Assembly: GCA_965221505.1 (NCBI GenBank)
Contig: CBDCSI010000001.1
Location: forward strand, 1,116,001 to 1,180,000
DNA: 64,000 nucleotides
Direction of reading: 5' to 3'
DNA from: CAZPXZ01 sp965221505
Lineage (GTDB): Bacteria; Pseudomonadota; Alphaproteobacteria; Rhodobacterales; CAZPXZ01
Shown: one piece after another, positions 1 through 8,202 of the stretch
How the letters are laid out: each line of letters starts with the position of its first letter
How positions within the stretch are numbered: position 1 is the first letter of the stretch
Notes under the pieces: model-generated
Databases searched by the model: none
What the model was told of the DNA's origin: nothing
What the model saw: the letters and a program-made list of their open reading frames with translations, nothing else
Position numbers and translations under genes: made by a program

Positions 1-1250
1 TCGTCGGCGAGGGAGGCTCTGCCGGCGAGGACGGTCCGACGATCGCGTTCCTCGGCGAATACGACGCCCTTCCCGGACTGAGCCAGGAGCCCGGCGTCGC
101 GGAGCGGCGTCCGGTCTCGGAGAGCGCTCCCGGACACGGCTGCGGCCACAACATGCTCGGCGCGGCGTCGCTCCTCGCCGCGGCCGCGACCCGGGAGTGG
201 ATCGCCGAGACGGGCGTCCGGGCCCGCGTTCGCTACTACGGCTGTCCGGCCGAAGAGGGCGGCGCGGCCAAGACGTTCATGGTCCGCGACGGGTCCTTCG
301 CGGGCGTCGACGCCGCCGTATCCTGGCACCCGTCGACCTTCACCGCCGTCAATCCGGCCAATTCGCTGGCCAACGCGCGGATCGACTACCGCTTCTTCGG
401 ACGCGCTTCGCATGCGGCGAGCGCGCCGGAGCTGGGGCGAAGCGCGCTGGACGCGGCCGAGCTGATGAACGTCGGCGTGAACTACCTTCGAGAGCACGTC
501 TCGAGCCGGTCCCGTCTCCACTACGCCTATCGCGACCTGGAGGGCATGGCGGAGAACGTGGTTCCCGACCGCGCGACCGTGCGGCACCTGATTCGCTCGC
601 CGTCGCTGGCGGGATTGCGGGACCTGATCGAGCGGGTCGGACGCGTCGCCGAGGGAGCCGCGCTGATGACGGACACGCGCGTGGAGGCGCGATGGTTTAC
701 GGGGACCTCGAATCTGCTCGGCAACGCGCCGCTGGAGGCGGCGATGCAGGAATGCCTGGACCGTCTCGGCCCGGTTCCGTTCGACTCCGACGACGAGGCT
801 TTCGCGGTGCGGATTCGGGACACGCTGGACGCGGAGGACGTTCGCGCTTCCTTCCGGCGGATCGGCATCGAGACGGACGTGCGCCTGCCGCTCTGCGATT
901 TCGTCGCGCCGCTCGGCGGAATCGGCGAGAGCGGCGTCGGATCCACCGACGTGGGGGACGTGAGCTGGGTCGTTCCGACCGTTCAGGCGCGCATCGCCAC
1001 CTGCGCCGTCGGGACTCCGTTTCACAGCTGGCAGCTGACGGCGCAGGGCAAGTCGGGAATGGCCCACAAGGGCCTCGTTCACGCCGCCAAGGCGATGGCG
1101 GCGACGGCCGTGTCGCTCATCCGGAATCCGGCGATTCTGGCTGAGGCGCGCGACGCGCTCGACGCCCGGCTCGAGGAAGCTCCCTACCGCTGTCCGATTC
1201 CCGACGAGGTGCTCCCGCCGGTCGTTCGGAAGGGCGCCGAGGCGGAATGA
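1..1250 (+). CDS. M20 family amidohydrolase (AbgB-like), 5'-truncated by the window edge
   Basis: This is the C-terminal part of a zinc-dependent M20 peptidase/amidohydrolase. The frame is open from base 3, before the first ATG at 153, so the start lies outside the window. Metal-site motifs are visible: GEYDALPG, then GHGCGHN, then an EEGG acidic pair. A dimerisation (lid) insert and a second histidine-containing stretch follow. The closest family type is p-aminobenzoyl-glutamate hydrolase subunit B, which cleaves an amide bond, but the substrate cannot be read from sequence. It converges on the minus-strand tct operon and may belong functionally to that catabolic locus (inference). Confidence 0.85.
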   Translation, partial: VGEGGSAGEDGPTIAFLGEYDALPGLSQEPGVAERRPVSESAPGHGCGHNMLGAASLLAAAATREWIAETGVRARVRYYGCPAEEGGAAKTFMVRDGSFAGVDAAVSWHPSTFTAVNPANSLANARIDYRFFGRASHAASAPELGRSALDAAELMNVGVNYLREHVSSRSRLHYAYRDLEGMAENVVPDRATVRHLIRSPSLAGLRDLIERVGRVAEGAALMTDTRVEARWFTGTSNLLGNAPLEAAMQECLDRLGPVPFDSDDEAFAVRIRDTLDAEDVRASFRRIGIETDVRLPLCDFVAPLGGIGESGVGSTDVGDVSWVVPTVQARIATCAVGTPFHSWQLTAQGKSGMAHKGLVHAAKAMAATAVSLIRNPAILAEARDALDARLEEAPYRCPIPDEVLPPVVRKGAEAE

Positions 1251-1277
1251 GCGAGCGGGTCGTCGGCGAACGAGCCG

Positions 1278-2246
1278 CTATCGGGGTCGGGGCGATCGGT
1301 CCGGCGCCGGGTTTTCGCCCGGGTTCCCGCCCGGGTTTTCGCCCGGGTTCTCGCCCGGGTTCTCGCCCGGGTTCTCGCACAGGGCCGGGTCCAGCATGCG
1401 GCTTACGTATTCCTCGCCCAGGCCGCGCTCGACGAGCGACGCGAGCCGCTCTTCCAGCGCCGCGGCCACCGTTCGGCGGGCGGGATCCGCGGCGGCGACC
1501 AGGCGGGCCGCGTAGCGCAGGTCCTTGGCCGCGTTGGAGACCGTAAACCGCGAACCCGCGAAGTCGCCCCGAAGCGCCGGCGTAACGGCTTTCTCCAGCG
1601 TACCGGATCGGCCCGCCCCGGCCTGCATGACGTCGTGCAACGCTTCCCAGTCGACGCCGACGCTCGCCGCGGTTCGGAACGCGTCGGAGAGCAGCACCAT
1701 GGTCCCCTGGGTCACGAGATTGTTCAGCAGTTTCGCCGCATGTCCGCGTCCCGGATCGCCGAATCGCCGCGAGATCCGGGAGTAGGGATCGACTGCGCGG
1801 AGAACCTGCGGGAGGCGGTCGGCCTCGCATCCGACGAGCGAAGCGAGCTCGCCCGCAGCCGCCTGCGCGGGGCCGCCGGTCACCGGCGCGTCGGCGAAAG
1901 TCGCGCCTCGCTCCCGCATCCGTGCCGCAATGCGTTCGCTGGTCTCGGGGAGCGACGTCGTCGCGTCGATCCACAGCTGGCCGGGGCGGATCGCCGGCAG
2001 CATCGCTTCGGCCAGGGACTCGACGGTTGCGGCGTCGGGAACGCAGGTGTAGATCACGTCCGCGCCGGCGGCGACCTCTTGCGCCGAGGCGGCTTCCGTG
2101 GCGCCTTCCGCCAGCAGCCGCTCGACGGGCGCCCGGTTTCGATGGGCCAGCACCGCAACGGGTCGGCCGGCGCGGAGGAGGCAGGCGGCCATCCCTTCTC
2201 CCATCATGCCGACGCCGACGAATCCGGCGCGCTCCCGCCGGCTCAC
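1278..2246 (-). CDS. NAD(P)-dependent beta-hydroxyacid dehydrogenase (3-hydroxyisobutyrate dehydrogenase family)
   Basis: The protein has 322 residues. A Rossmann motif GVGMMG lies at residues 11-16, the substrate-binding segment APVTGGPAQA is present, and the family catalytic lysine is in GHAAKLLNN near residue 170. It should oxidise a 3-hydroxy acid or reduce a semialdehyde with NAD(P); the substrate is unknown. The GTG start at 2246 overlaps the stop of the upstream PdxA-like gene by four bases (GTGA), indicating translational coupling. It is the last gene of the tct operon. The C-terminus (from about residue 291) is an odd asparagine-proline-glycine-glutamate repeat encoded by 12-bp tandem repeats, which is not part of the family fold. 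Confidence 0.85.
   Translation of the reverse strand: MSRRERAGFVGVGMMGEGMAACLLRAGRPVAVLAHRNRAPVERLLAEGATEAASAQEVAAGADVIYTCVPDAATVESLAEAMLPAIRPGQLWIDATTSLPETSERIAARMRERGATFADAPVTGGPAQAAAGELASLVGCEADRLPQVLRAVDPYSRISRRFGDPGRGHAAKLLNNLVTQGTMVLLSDAFRTAASVGVDWEALHDVMQAGAGRSGTLEKAVTPALRGDFAGSRFTVSNAAKDLRYAARLVAAADPARRTVAAALEERLASLVERGLGEEYVSRMLDPALCENPGENPGENPGENPGGNPGENPAPDRSPRPR
1311..1382. repeat. 12-bp tandem repeat, six units, in the 3' end of the dehydrogenase gene
   Basis: Six consecutive 12-base units (consensus gttctcgcccgg on the plus strand) run without interruption. Four differ from the consensus by one or two bases. Read on the minus strand they encode Pro-Gly-Glu-Asn repeats at the C-terminus of the dehydrogenase. 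The unit length keeps frame, so expansion or contraction would lengthen or shorten the tail without a frameshift. Confidence 0.9.
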
Positions 2247-3247
2247 GGTTCGGCCCCCCAGCGGGTCGCCATGTCGCACGCCATGGCGAGTGCGGCCAGC
2301 ATGGCCCCGGGATCGGCGATTCCCCGCCCGGCGATGTCGAAGGCGGTGCCGTGGGCCGGGGTCGCGATCGGAAACGGCATGCCGCCCAGAACGGTGACGC
2401 CCCGGTCGAATCCCATGAGCTTGAGGGCGATCTGCCCCTGGTCGTGATACATGGTCACCACGGCGTCCGCCTCCCCGCGCCGCGCCTTCAGGAATACGGT
2501 ATCCGAGGGCCAGGGACCGTCGATGTCGAGCCCGGACCGCGCGAGCGCCTCGACGGCGGGCCGGATTGTCTCGATTTCCTCGCGCCCGAAATTCCCTCCG
2601 TCGCCGGCGTGGGGATTGAGGCCGGCCACCGCGATTCTCGGTCGCTCGACGCCGGCCCTCCGCAGCGTCGCGTCGATCAGGCGCGCAGCGTCGGCGATGC
2701 GATCTCCGGTGACGAGATCCGCCACGCGACGCAGGGGCACGTGGCTGGTCACCCGGCTCGTCCACAGGCCGTCCAGCGTGTTGAGCTCCGAACAGTGGCC
2801 TTCGACGCCGAGCCTCGCCGCCATGTAGCGGAGCTCGTCCTCGTAGCCCATGCCTGCGGCATGCAGCGCGGCCTTGTTGAACGGCCCGAAAACGATCGCG
2901 TCGATCCGGCCCGCCCGCGCCAGGTCGAGCGCCGCATCCAGGACGGCGAGGCTCGAACGGCCCGACGCCGTCCGTATTTCCGGGATTCCGATCCCGTCCT
3001 CTTCGACGGTGCGGATCGGGTGGAGCAGGATACCGGGATGCGACGTCCAGTCCCCCTCCCAGGCGTCGACCGTCCGGATCGGGATGCGGATTCCCGCATG
3101 GGTCTGTCCCGACTCGAAGAGCGGCGCGTCGCCGATCAGCAGGACGCGCGCGCGCTCGGCGAGGTCCCCGTCCGCGGTCGCCCGGGCGACCAGTTCCGGG
3201 CCGATGCCGCCCGGGTCGCCGGGAAGGAGTCCGATTCGCGGCTTCAA
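2243..3247 (-). CDS. PdxA-family 4-phosphate dehydrogenase (PdxA2-like)
   Basis: The 334-residue protein resembles 4-hydroxythreonine-4-phosphate dehydrogenase. It opens with KPRIGLLPGDPGGIGPE, carries histidines of the metal site (HSH-type positions in the VTSHVP and LNPHAGDGG segments) and ends in the VTMYHDQGQ region. In this catabolic context it is more likely a PdxA2-type enzyme acting on a phosphorylated four-carbon acid than the vitamin B6 enzyme (inference). I chose TTG at 3247 because a GGGAGG ribosome site precedes it by about seven bases and its TTGA overlaps the gntR stop. Upstream in-frame ATGs would lie inside the gntR gene. Confidence 0.85.
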   Translation of the reverse strand: MKPRIGLLPGDPGGIGPELVARATADGDLAERARVLLIGDAPLFESGQTHAGIRIPIRTVDAWEGDWTSHPGILLHPIRTVEEDGIGIPEIRTASGRSSLAVLDAALDLARAGRIDAIVFGPFNKAALHAAGMGYEDELRYMAARLGVEGHCSELNTLDGLWTSRVTSHVPLRRVADLVTGDRIADAARLIDATLRRAGVERPRIAVAGLNPHAGDGGNFGREEIETIRPAVEALARSGLDIDGPWPSDTVFLKARRGEADAVVTMYHDQGQIALKLMGFDRGVTVLGGMPFPIATPAHGTAFDIAGRGIADPGAMLAALAMACDMATRWGAEP

Positions 3248-3963
3248 TTTTCTGCCTCCCGTGTCCGCCCTGGATCTTGCGCGCCGGCGACGTTGTCGAT
3301 CGCCGAGGTCATGTGCTGGCGAAGCGCCTGGCTGGCAGCTGCGCAGTCGCGGGCCTGCAGCGCCGCGGCGATCTCCCGGTGCTGGCGGAGGGTACGGCTT
3401 CTCCGGGTGCGCATTCTCGACGAGATGAACCGCGCTCGCCACAGCCTCGCGTTGTACTGGCGGTGCGTACGGATCAGTGACCGGTTCCGGGACGCTTCCA
3501 CGACGGTGCGGTGGAACTCCATGTCCCAGCCGAAGAACGCGAGCGGCTCCACCCGGTCCGACCCGGCCTCCATCTTCGACGCGAGTCGCTCGACGCGGGC
3601 GACTTCCGGGGCGGTGGCGCGTCGGCAGGCGAGTTCTCCCGCCAGCCCCTCCAGGGCGCCGAGCACCGCGAGGTTCTCGGAGATTTCCTCGATCGACGGG
3701 TCGGCGACGTGCGGGCGCCGCGTCGGCGAATACTCGATCAATCCCTCGCCCTCGAGGATTCGAAGGGCTTCGCGAAGGGGAGTGCGGCTGATTCCGAGGC
3801 CTTCGGCCAGGTCCCGTTCCGGCACCGGCAGACCGGGGCGCAGGCGCTCGAGCAGAATCAACTCTCGCAGCTGGTCCGCGGCCTCGTCGGCGAGGCTTCG
3901 CCGCGGAGGAACGCGGGACTCGCTCCCGAGCAGATCCCGAACGCTGTCGTTCCTGGCGCTCAT
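3244..3963 (-). CDS. GntR-family transcriptional regulator, FCD (FadR) subfamily
   Basis: The protein has 239 residues. A winged helix-turn-helix occupies about residues 20-85 (LRPGLPVPERDLAEGLGISRTPLREALRILEGEGLI is the signature), followed by an all-helical FCD ligand-binding domain with the metal-ligand stretch DMEFHRTVVEASRN. It most likely represses the surrounding tct operon until an organic acid binds. It is translated from the middle of the operon, with ATGA overlap to the lyase gene upstream and TTGA overlap to the PdxA-like gene downstream, so it would be autoregulated. The candidate operator is the inverted repeat at 8004-8022. Confidence 0.9.
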   Translation of the reverse strand: MSARNDSVRDLLGSESRVPPRRSLADEAADQLRELILLERLRPGLPVPERDLAEGLGISRTPLREALRILEGEGLIEYSPTRRPHVADPSIEEISENLAVLGALEGLAGELACRRATAPEVARVERLASKMEAGSDRVEPLAFFGWDMEFHRTVVEASRNRSLIRTHRQYNARLWRARFISSRMRTRRSRTLRQHREIAAALQARDCAAASQALRQHMTSAIDNVAGAQDPGRTREAEN

Positions 3964-4871
3964 CGTCCCCAGGCGAGCACTACGGGGTCGAGCGGCCGGA
4001 TCAGTTCGAGGAGTTGCTCCCGAGCGAACGGCGAAAGGGGCGGGACGGGATGACGGCAGTGGGCGGAGGCGATCACGCCGCCCTCGACCATCGCCTCCTT
4101 GGTCGCCCGGAAGCCGCATTGGCGGTTCTCGTGGTTGATGGCGGGAAGCACGCGGGCGTAGGCCGCCTTCGCCCGGTCCCGGTCGCCGGAAAGATGGGCC
4201 GCGATCGCCGGACGGATCCGGTCCGGGATGAGCGCCGAGGTCATCGAGCCGGTGGCGCCGGCGTCGAGATCGGCCATGAGGGTGACGGCCTCCTCTCCGT
4301 CGAACGGTCCCTCGATCGCGTCGCCGCCCTCGGCGATCAGGGCGCGGATCTTCGCCGCGGCGCCAGCGCACTCGATCTTGAAGAGCTTCAGCATTTCGAT
4401 CTCCCGCGCCATGCGGGCAAGGAAGGGAGCGGCGAGTTCGACGCCCGACAGCGGCGCGTCCTGGACCATGATCGGAATTCCGACGTCGCCGACGCGGGCG
4501 AAGTGCTCGTAGGACTGCTCCGGCGTGGCGCGCAGAAGGGCGCCGTGATAGGGCGGCATCATCATGACCGCATCCGCGCCGAGATCCCTCGCCAGTTGCG
4601 CTCGCCCGACCGCCACGTCCGTGGAGAAGTGGCTGACGGTGACGATGACGGGCACGCGTCCGGCTACGTGCTTGAGCGACAGTCGCTGAAGCCGATCCCG
4701 TTCGGAGTCGCTGAGCAGGAACTGCTCGGAAAAATTCGCCAGAATGCAAATCCCGTCGACCCCCTGGTCGACCATGCAGTCGACGACCCGCCGCATGCCC
4801 TCCAGGTCGAGCGAACCGTCGTCGGCGAACGGCGTCGGCGCCACTGGCCAGATGCCCGTGTAGTCGCTCAT
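3960..4871 (-). CDS. DapA/N-acetylneuraminate lyase family protein (Schiff-base aldolase or dehydratase)
   Basis: The protein has 303 residues in a TIM-barrel family that forms a Schiff base with its keto-acid substrate. The N-terminus MSDYTGIWPVAPTPFADDG and the segment LKLFKIECAGA with the presumed catalytic lysine are visible. The usual GTTGE phosphate-type loop is replaced by ANFSEQFLL, so it is not true dihydrodipicolinate synthase. Members of this type next to tripartite transporters act in catabolism of sugar acids or hydroxy acids; the substrate here is unknown. Start ATG 4871 is preceded by GAAGGAG. It overlaps the gntR start by four bases. Confidence 0.85.
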   Translation of the reverse strand: MSDYTGIWPVAPTPFADDGSLDLEGMRRVVDCMVDQGVDGICILANFSEQFLLSDSERDRLQRLSLKHVAGRVPVIVTVSHFSTDVAVGRAQLARDLGADAVMMMPPYHGALLRATPEQSYEHFARVGDVGIPIMVQDAPLSGVELAAPFLARMAREIEMLKLFKIECAGAAAKIRALIAEGGDAIEGPFDGEEAVTLMADLDAGATGSMTSALIPDRIRPAIAAHLSGDRDRAKAAYARVLPAINHENRQCGFRATKEAMVEGGVIASAHCRHPVPPLSPFAREQLLELIRPLDPVVLAWGR

Positions 4872-4912
4872 CGTGCGCTCCTTCGTTTGCGTTTCCGTCG
4901 GCAGGCGGCGCG

Positions 4913-6415
4913 TCAGCCGCCCGTCTCCTGCCGGTAACCCGCTCGCCACGCCGACACGCGCCTCCAGAGCGGGGCGCCGAACAGGGCGAGCGCGGTCAGG
5001 ACGAAGAAGAAGAGGGCGAGCGGGCGCGTCGGCAACAGCCACCACTTCTCGTCCAGCATCACCATCGACTGGCCGAAGCGCTGCTCGAGCATTCCGCCGA
5101 GGATCAGGCCGATGGCGAGGGGTACGACCGAGAATCCGCTCCGGCGCAGGAAGAATCCGACGACCCCGGAGATCAGCGCGACCCAGACGTCCGTCATCGA
5201 ATGGTCGAGCGCGTAGGCGCCGGTGATCGAGAACACGAACACGCAGGGCCAGAGGATCGGCAACGGGATCAGGGTCACTCGCGCGAACACGCGGGAGCCG
5301 AGCAGGCCGACCGCCAGAAACAGCAGGTTCACCAGCATCATCGACCAGAATACGGCGAAGGCGAATTCGGCCTGGTCGGTGAACATCGTGGGGCCGGGGC
5401 GCACGCCGTGCACCATCAGTCCGGCGAGGATGACCGCCGCCGTCGGACTGCCCGGAATGCCCAACGCCAGCGTAGGCACCATGGCGCCGCCGGTAGCGGA
5501 GTTGTTGGCCGCTTCGGAGCCCGCGATTCCCTCGACGGCGCCCTTGCCGAATTCCTCCGGCGTCTTCGACCATCGCCGCGCCTCGTTGTATCCGATCATG
5601 GAGGCGACGGTGGCGCCTTCGGCCGGGAGGATGCCGATGAAGGTCCCGATTCCCGACGAGCGAAGGATCGTCATTCGGACCCGCCGGTAGTCGGCCCGGC
5701 TCGGCAGCCGGACCGCCTTGAGCGGGATGCGTTCCCGTACCGTTTCCGACTTCGACGCCTGGAGCAGCAATTCGGAAATCCCGAAGACGCCGATCATCAC
5801 CGGGACGAAGCCGATGCCGTCCGAGAGTTCCGGCATGCCGAAGGTGTAGCGTTCGACGGACGTCATGAGGTCGACGCCGACCGTGGCGAGCAGCACGCCG
5901 ACCGCGCCGGCGATCAGGTTTCGCGTCGCGGATCCGCCGCCGATGGTCGCCAGCATCGAGAGTCCGAACAGGGTGAGCGCAAAATACTCCGGGGGCGCGA
6001 AGTGGTAGGCGGCGCGGGCGAGGAGCGGCGCCGCGAGCATGAGGACGACGACGCTGAACACGCCGCCGACGGTGGAGGAAACCACGGCGAGACCGAGCGC
6101 CCGGCCGGCTTCGCCCCGCTGCGCGAGCGGATACCCGTCGAGACAGGTGGTCGCGCTGGCGGAGGTTCCCGGCGTGTTGATCAGGATGGCGGTGATCGCG
6201 CCGGCGAAGGTCGCGGAACAATAGATTGCGGTCAGGACCGCGATGGCGGCGACCGGCTCCATGGTCAGCGTGAAGGGAAGCAGCAGCGCCGCCCCGGTGG
6301 TCGCGTTCAGCCCCGGAAGGGCGCCGACCACCACGCCGCCGAGCGTGGCGGCAACCAGCAACCCGAGGAGCGAGGGGTCGAAGAGGGCGGCGAATCCGGC
6401 GAGGAAAGGTTCCAT
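4913..6415 (-). CDS. tctA: Tripartite tricarboxylate transporter large permease, TctA family
   Basis: A 500-residue inner-membrane protein with roughly 11-12 hydrophobic segments. It begins with the family-typical GxLLVAATLGGVVVGALPGLNATTGAALLLPFTL segment and carries the second conserved repeat (GIGTFIGILPAEGATVASMIGYNEARRW) in the middle. With TctB and periplasmic TctC it forms a secondary, ion-driven carboxylate importer. The start lies four bases after the tctB stop, so the two are coupled. The next gene (DapA-like) follows after 41 bases. Confidence 0.95.
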   Translation of the reverse strand: MEPFLAGFAALFDPSLLGLLVAATLGGVVVGALPGLNATTGAALLLPFTLTMEPVAAIAVLTAIYCSATFAGAITAILINTPGTSASATTCLDGYPLAQRGEAGRALGLAVVSSTVGGVFSVVVLMLAAPLLARAAYHFAPPEYFALTLFGLSMLATIGGGSATRNLIAGAVGVLLATVGVDLMTSVERYTFGMPELSDGIGFVPVMIGVFGISELLLQASKSETVRERIPLKAVRLPSRADYRRVRMTILRSSGIGTFIGILPAEGATVASMIGYNEARRWSKTPEEFGKGAVEGIAGSEAANNSATGGAMVPTLALGIPGSPTAAVILAGLMVHGVRPGPTMFTDQAEFAFAVFWSMMLVNLLFLAVGLLGSRVFARVTLIPLPILWPCVFVFSITGAYALDHSMTDVWVALISGVVGFFLRRSGFSVVPLAIGLILGGMLEQRFGQSMVMLDEKWWLLPTRPLALFFFVLTALALFGAPLWRRVSAWRAGYRQETGG

Positions 6416-6419
6416 CGGA

Positions 6420-6890
6420 TCACCCGTACCAGAGGTTGGTCAGAACGCCGCGCGGAAAGCGCACCTCGAACGCCTGGTCGAACAGGAAGAACACGACCAG
6501 CGGGACCAGGACGCCCACGCCGGCCAGCACCGCCGGGCGCCGCTCGCCCCAGAGCGCAGCCAGCGCCAGGGCGGTCGCTCCGAGCGCGAGAACGAAGTCG
6601 AGAAAGCTCAGCGCGGCGAAGGCGACGAACGCGAGCATGCTGAACCAGGCGGTTCGCCCGGCCGCCGGCAGGCGTTCGGGCGGCTCGCGCCACGCGCCGA
6701 GGGCGGTCAGCGCGACGATCAGCACGGCGACCATCTGCGGAAAGTCGGACGGCTGGATGCCGCGCTTGAGGATCGGCGGCATTCGGTCGAACGTGGTGCT
6801 GATCGCGATCGCGGCCGCTGCGAACGCCGCCAGCGCCGCAGGCACGATCCATCGGGTCCAGGCGCCCCCGGTTCCGGGCGAGCCTCGCAT
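6420..6890 (-). CDS. tctB: Tripartite tricarboxylate transporter small permease, TctB family
   Basis: A 156-residue membrane protein with four predicted helices: WIVPAALAAFAAAAIAI, then FPQMVAVLIVALTALGA, and two or three closely packed C-terminal segments ending in VLVPLVVFFLFDQAF. The size and topology match TctB, the small membrane subunit that pairs with TctA. It sits between tctC (69 bases upstream) and tctA (four bases downstream). Sequence conservation in this family is low, so position and topology carry most of the identification. Confidence 0.9.
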   Translation of the reverse strand: MRGSPGTGGAWTRWIVPAALAAFAAAAIAISTTFDRMPPILKRGIQPSDFPQMVAVLIVALTALGAWREPPERLPAAGRTAWFSMLAFVAFAALSFLDFVLALGATALALAALWGERRPAVLAGVGVLVPLVVFFLFDQAFEVRFPRGVLTNLWYG

Positions 6891-6959
6891 GGGTTCGGCG
6901 CTCCAGGGCGTCCCGGGGCGGGCGAGACCGCCCCGGGACGGAACGTGTCGGGGTGCGGA

Positions 6960-7913
6960 CTATTCGATGAAGCCGAGTTCCCGGAGCGCGGCTTCCATGT
7001 CGGTCACCATCGTGGTGATCTGGCCGCCCCATACTTCGGCGCCCGCCACGGACGTGGAATCGAGGCCGACCGTGGTCAGGAAGCCCTGGTAGACCGAGTG
7101 ATTCATCGACTTGAGGAGCGCCTCCTCGAGACGGGCCGCCACGTCGTCCGGCGTGTCCTTGTGAACGACGAATCCGCGAACGGTCGAGAAGCTGACCGGA
7201 ATGCCCATTTCCTTGGCGGTGGGTACGTCCGCCAGGGCGTTCATCCGCTCGTCGGCGAGAACCACGATGGGGCAGATGTCGCCCGCCTCGATCTGGCTCG
7301 CCGCCTCGGCGAGATTGAGCACGCCCGCGTCGACCGCGCCCGCGACCAGCTGCGTCGCCAGTTCGCCGCCGCCGTCGAACGGCAGGATCTTCGGGGTCTG
7401 CATGCCGCCCTTGACGGTGAACATGAAGGCCGAGACGTCGTCGATGTTGCCGACATGGGTCGTGCCGTAGGTGATCGGCGCTTCCTTCTGCTGCGCGACG
7501 AAGTCTTCCGCGTTCTCGTAGACGCCGCAGCGCACCATCAGAATCTGCGGATCGTCGGTGCCGCGCGCGATCGGCCGGATGTCGTCGAGCGTCATCTTGG
7601 TCTTGCCCTTGGCCAGCTCCGCCGCGTGTCCGATGGTGAACGCGAGGATGCTGTAGCCGTCGGCCGGAACGGTCAGGTAGTAGTCCATGGCAGCCGTTCC
7701 GCCGCCGCCGCGCTTGTTGACCACCACCATGTCCTGCTGCAGTTCGCGGCGGGCGCGAAGCATCATCATGCGGGTGGTGACGTCGGTGCCGCCGCCGGCG
7801 CCGGCATGGGTGACGACCTCGACGGTCTTGGAAGGATACTCGTCCGCCAGCGACGCCGGCGCGACGAGAAGCACGGCCGCGCCGAGGATCGCGCAGCTGA
7901 TGGTTCGGATCAT
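6960..7913 (-). CDS. tctC: Tripartite tricarboxylate transporter substrate-binding protein, TctC (Bug) family
   Basis: A 317-residue periplasmic binding protein. Residues 1-23 form a Sec signal peptide (MIRTISCAILGAAVLLVAPASLA, cleavage before DEYPSKTVE). The family landmarks are the opening YPSKTVEVVTHAGAGGGTD and a central GGGELATQLVAGAVDAG segment. It delivers a carboxylate to TctAB; the exact ligand cannot be predicted. The ATG at 7913 has GGGAGAA upstream; the longer frame upstream lacks a signal peptide. It is the first gene of the operon, which matches the usual need for excess binding protein. Confidence 0.93.
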   Translation of the reverse strand: MIRTISCAILGAAVLLVAPASLADEYPSKTVEVVTHAGAGGGTDVTTRMMMLRARRELQQDMVVVNKRGGGGTAAMDYYLTVPADGYSILAFTIGHAAELAKGKTKMTLDDIRPIARGTDDPQILMVRCGVYENAEDFVAQQKEAPITYGTTHVGNIDDVSAFMFTVKGGMQTPKILPFDGGGELATQLVAGAVDAGVLNLAEAASQIEAGDICPIVVLADERMNALADVPTAKEMGIPVSFSTVRGFVVHKDTPDDVAARLEEALLKSMNHSVYQGFLTTVGLDSTSVAGAEVWGGQITTMVTDMEAALRELGFIE

Positions 7914-8003
7914 GGTGATTTCTCCCTTTACGACAGTTTGATCGGATTGGTTGCAGACGGCCGGAGGTGTCATGTGGCCGGACCGTCGGTGCGAGGAAGG
8001 GAA

Positions 8004-8032
8004 ATGGTACGCCAAATACCATCCGACTGCAA
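8004..8032 (-). promoter_or_regulatory. Predicted tct operon promoter with overlapping inverted-repeat operator
   Basis: On the minus strand a -35 candidate TTGCAG (8027-8032) is followed after exactly 17 bases by a -10 candidate TACCAT (8004-8009). The perfect inverted repeat ATGGTA-7 bp-TACCAT (8004-8022) covers the -10 box. TGGT...ACCA half sites are typical of FadR-type GntR regulators, although the spacer here is wider than in FadR itself. Binding would block RNA polymerase, so the GntR protein of the operon is the obvious candidate repressor. The boxes match sigma-70 consensus only in part; the inverted repeat is exact. Confidence 0.5.
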
Positions 8033-8202
8033 TCGCCTCGTTCGCCAATTCGCGAACGCGGGGCCGCCTTGCCTCGATCGGAAGCCGGTCCGGAGCTCCG
8101 GGCGCAGCCGAAACGGCCGCGACGCAGGTGCGGCGCGAGGGATTGTCGAAGGCGGGCGGTCGCGGGAGGGAGATCAGGACGCGTCGGTCGGGGCGGCCGG
8201 TC

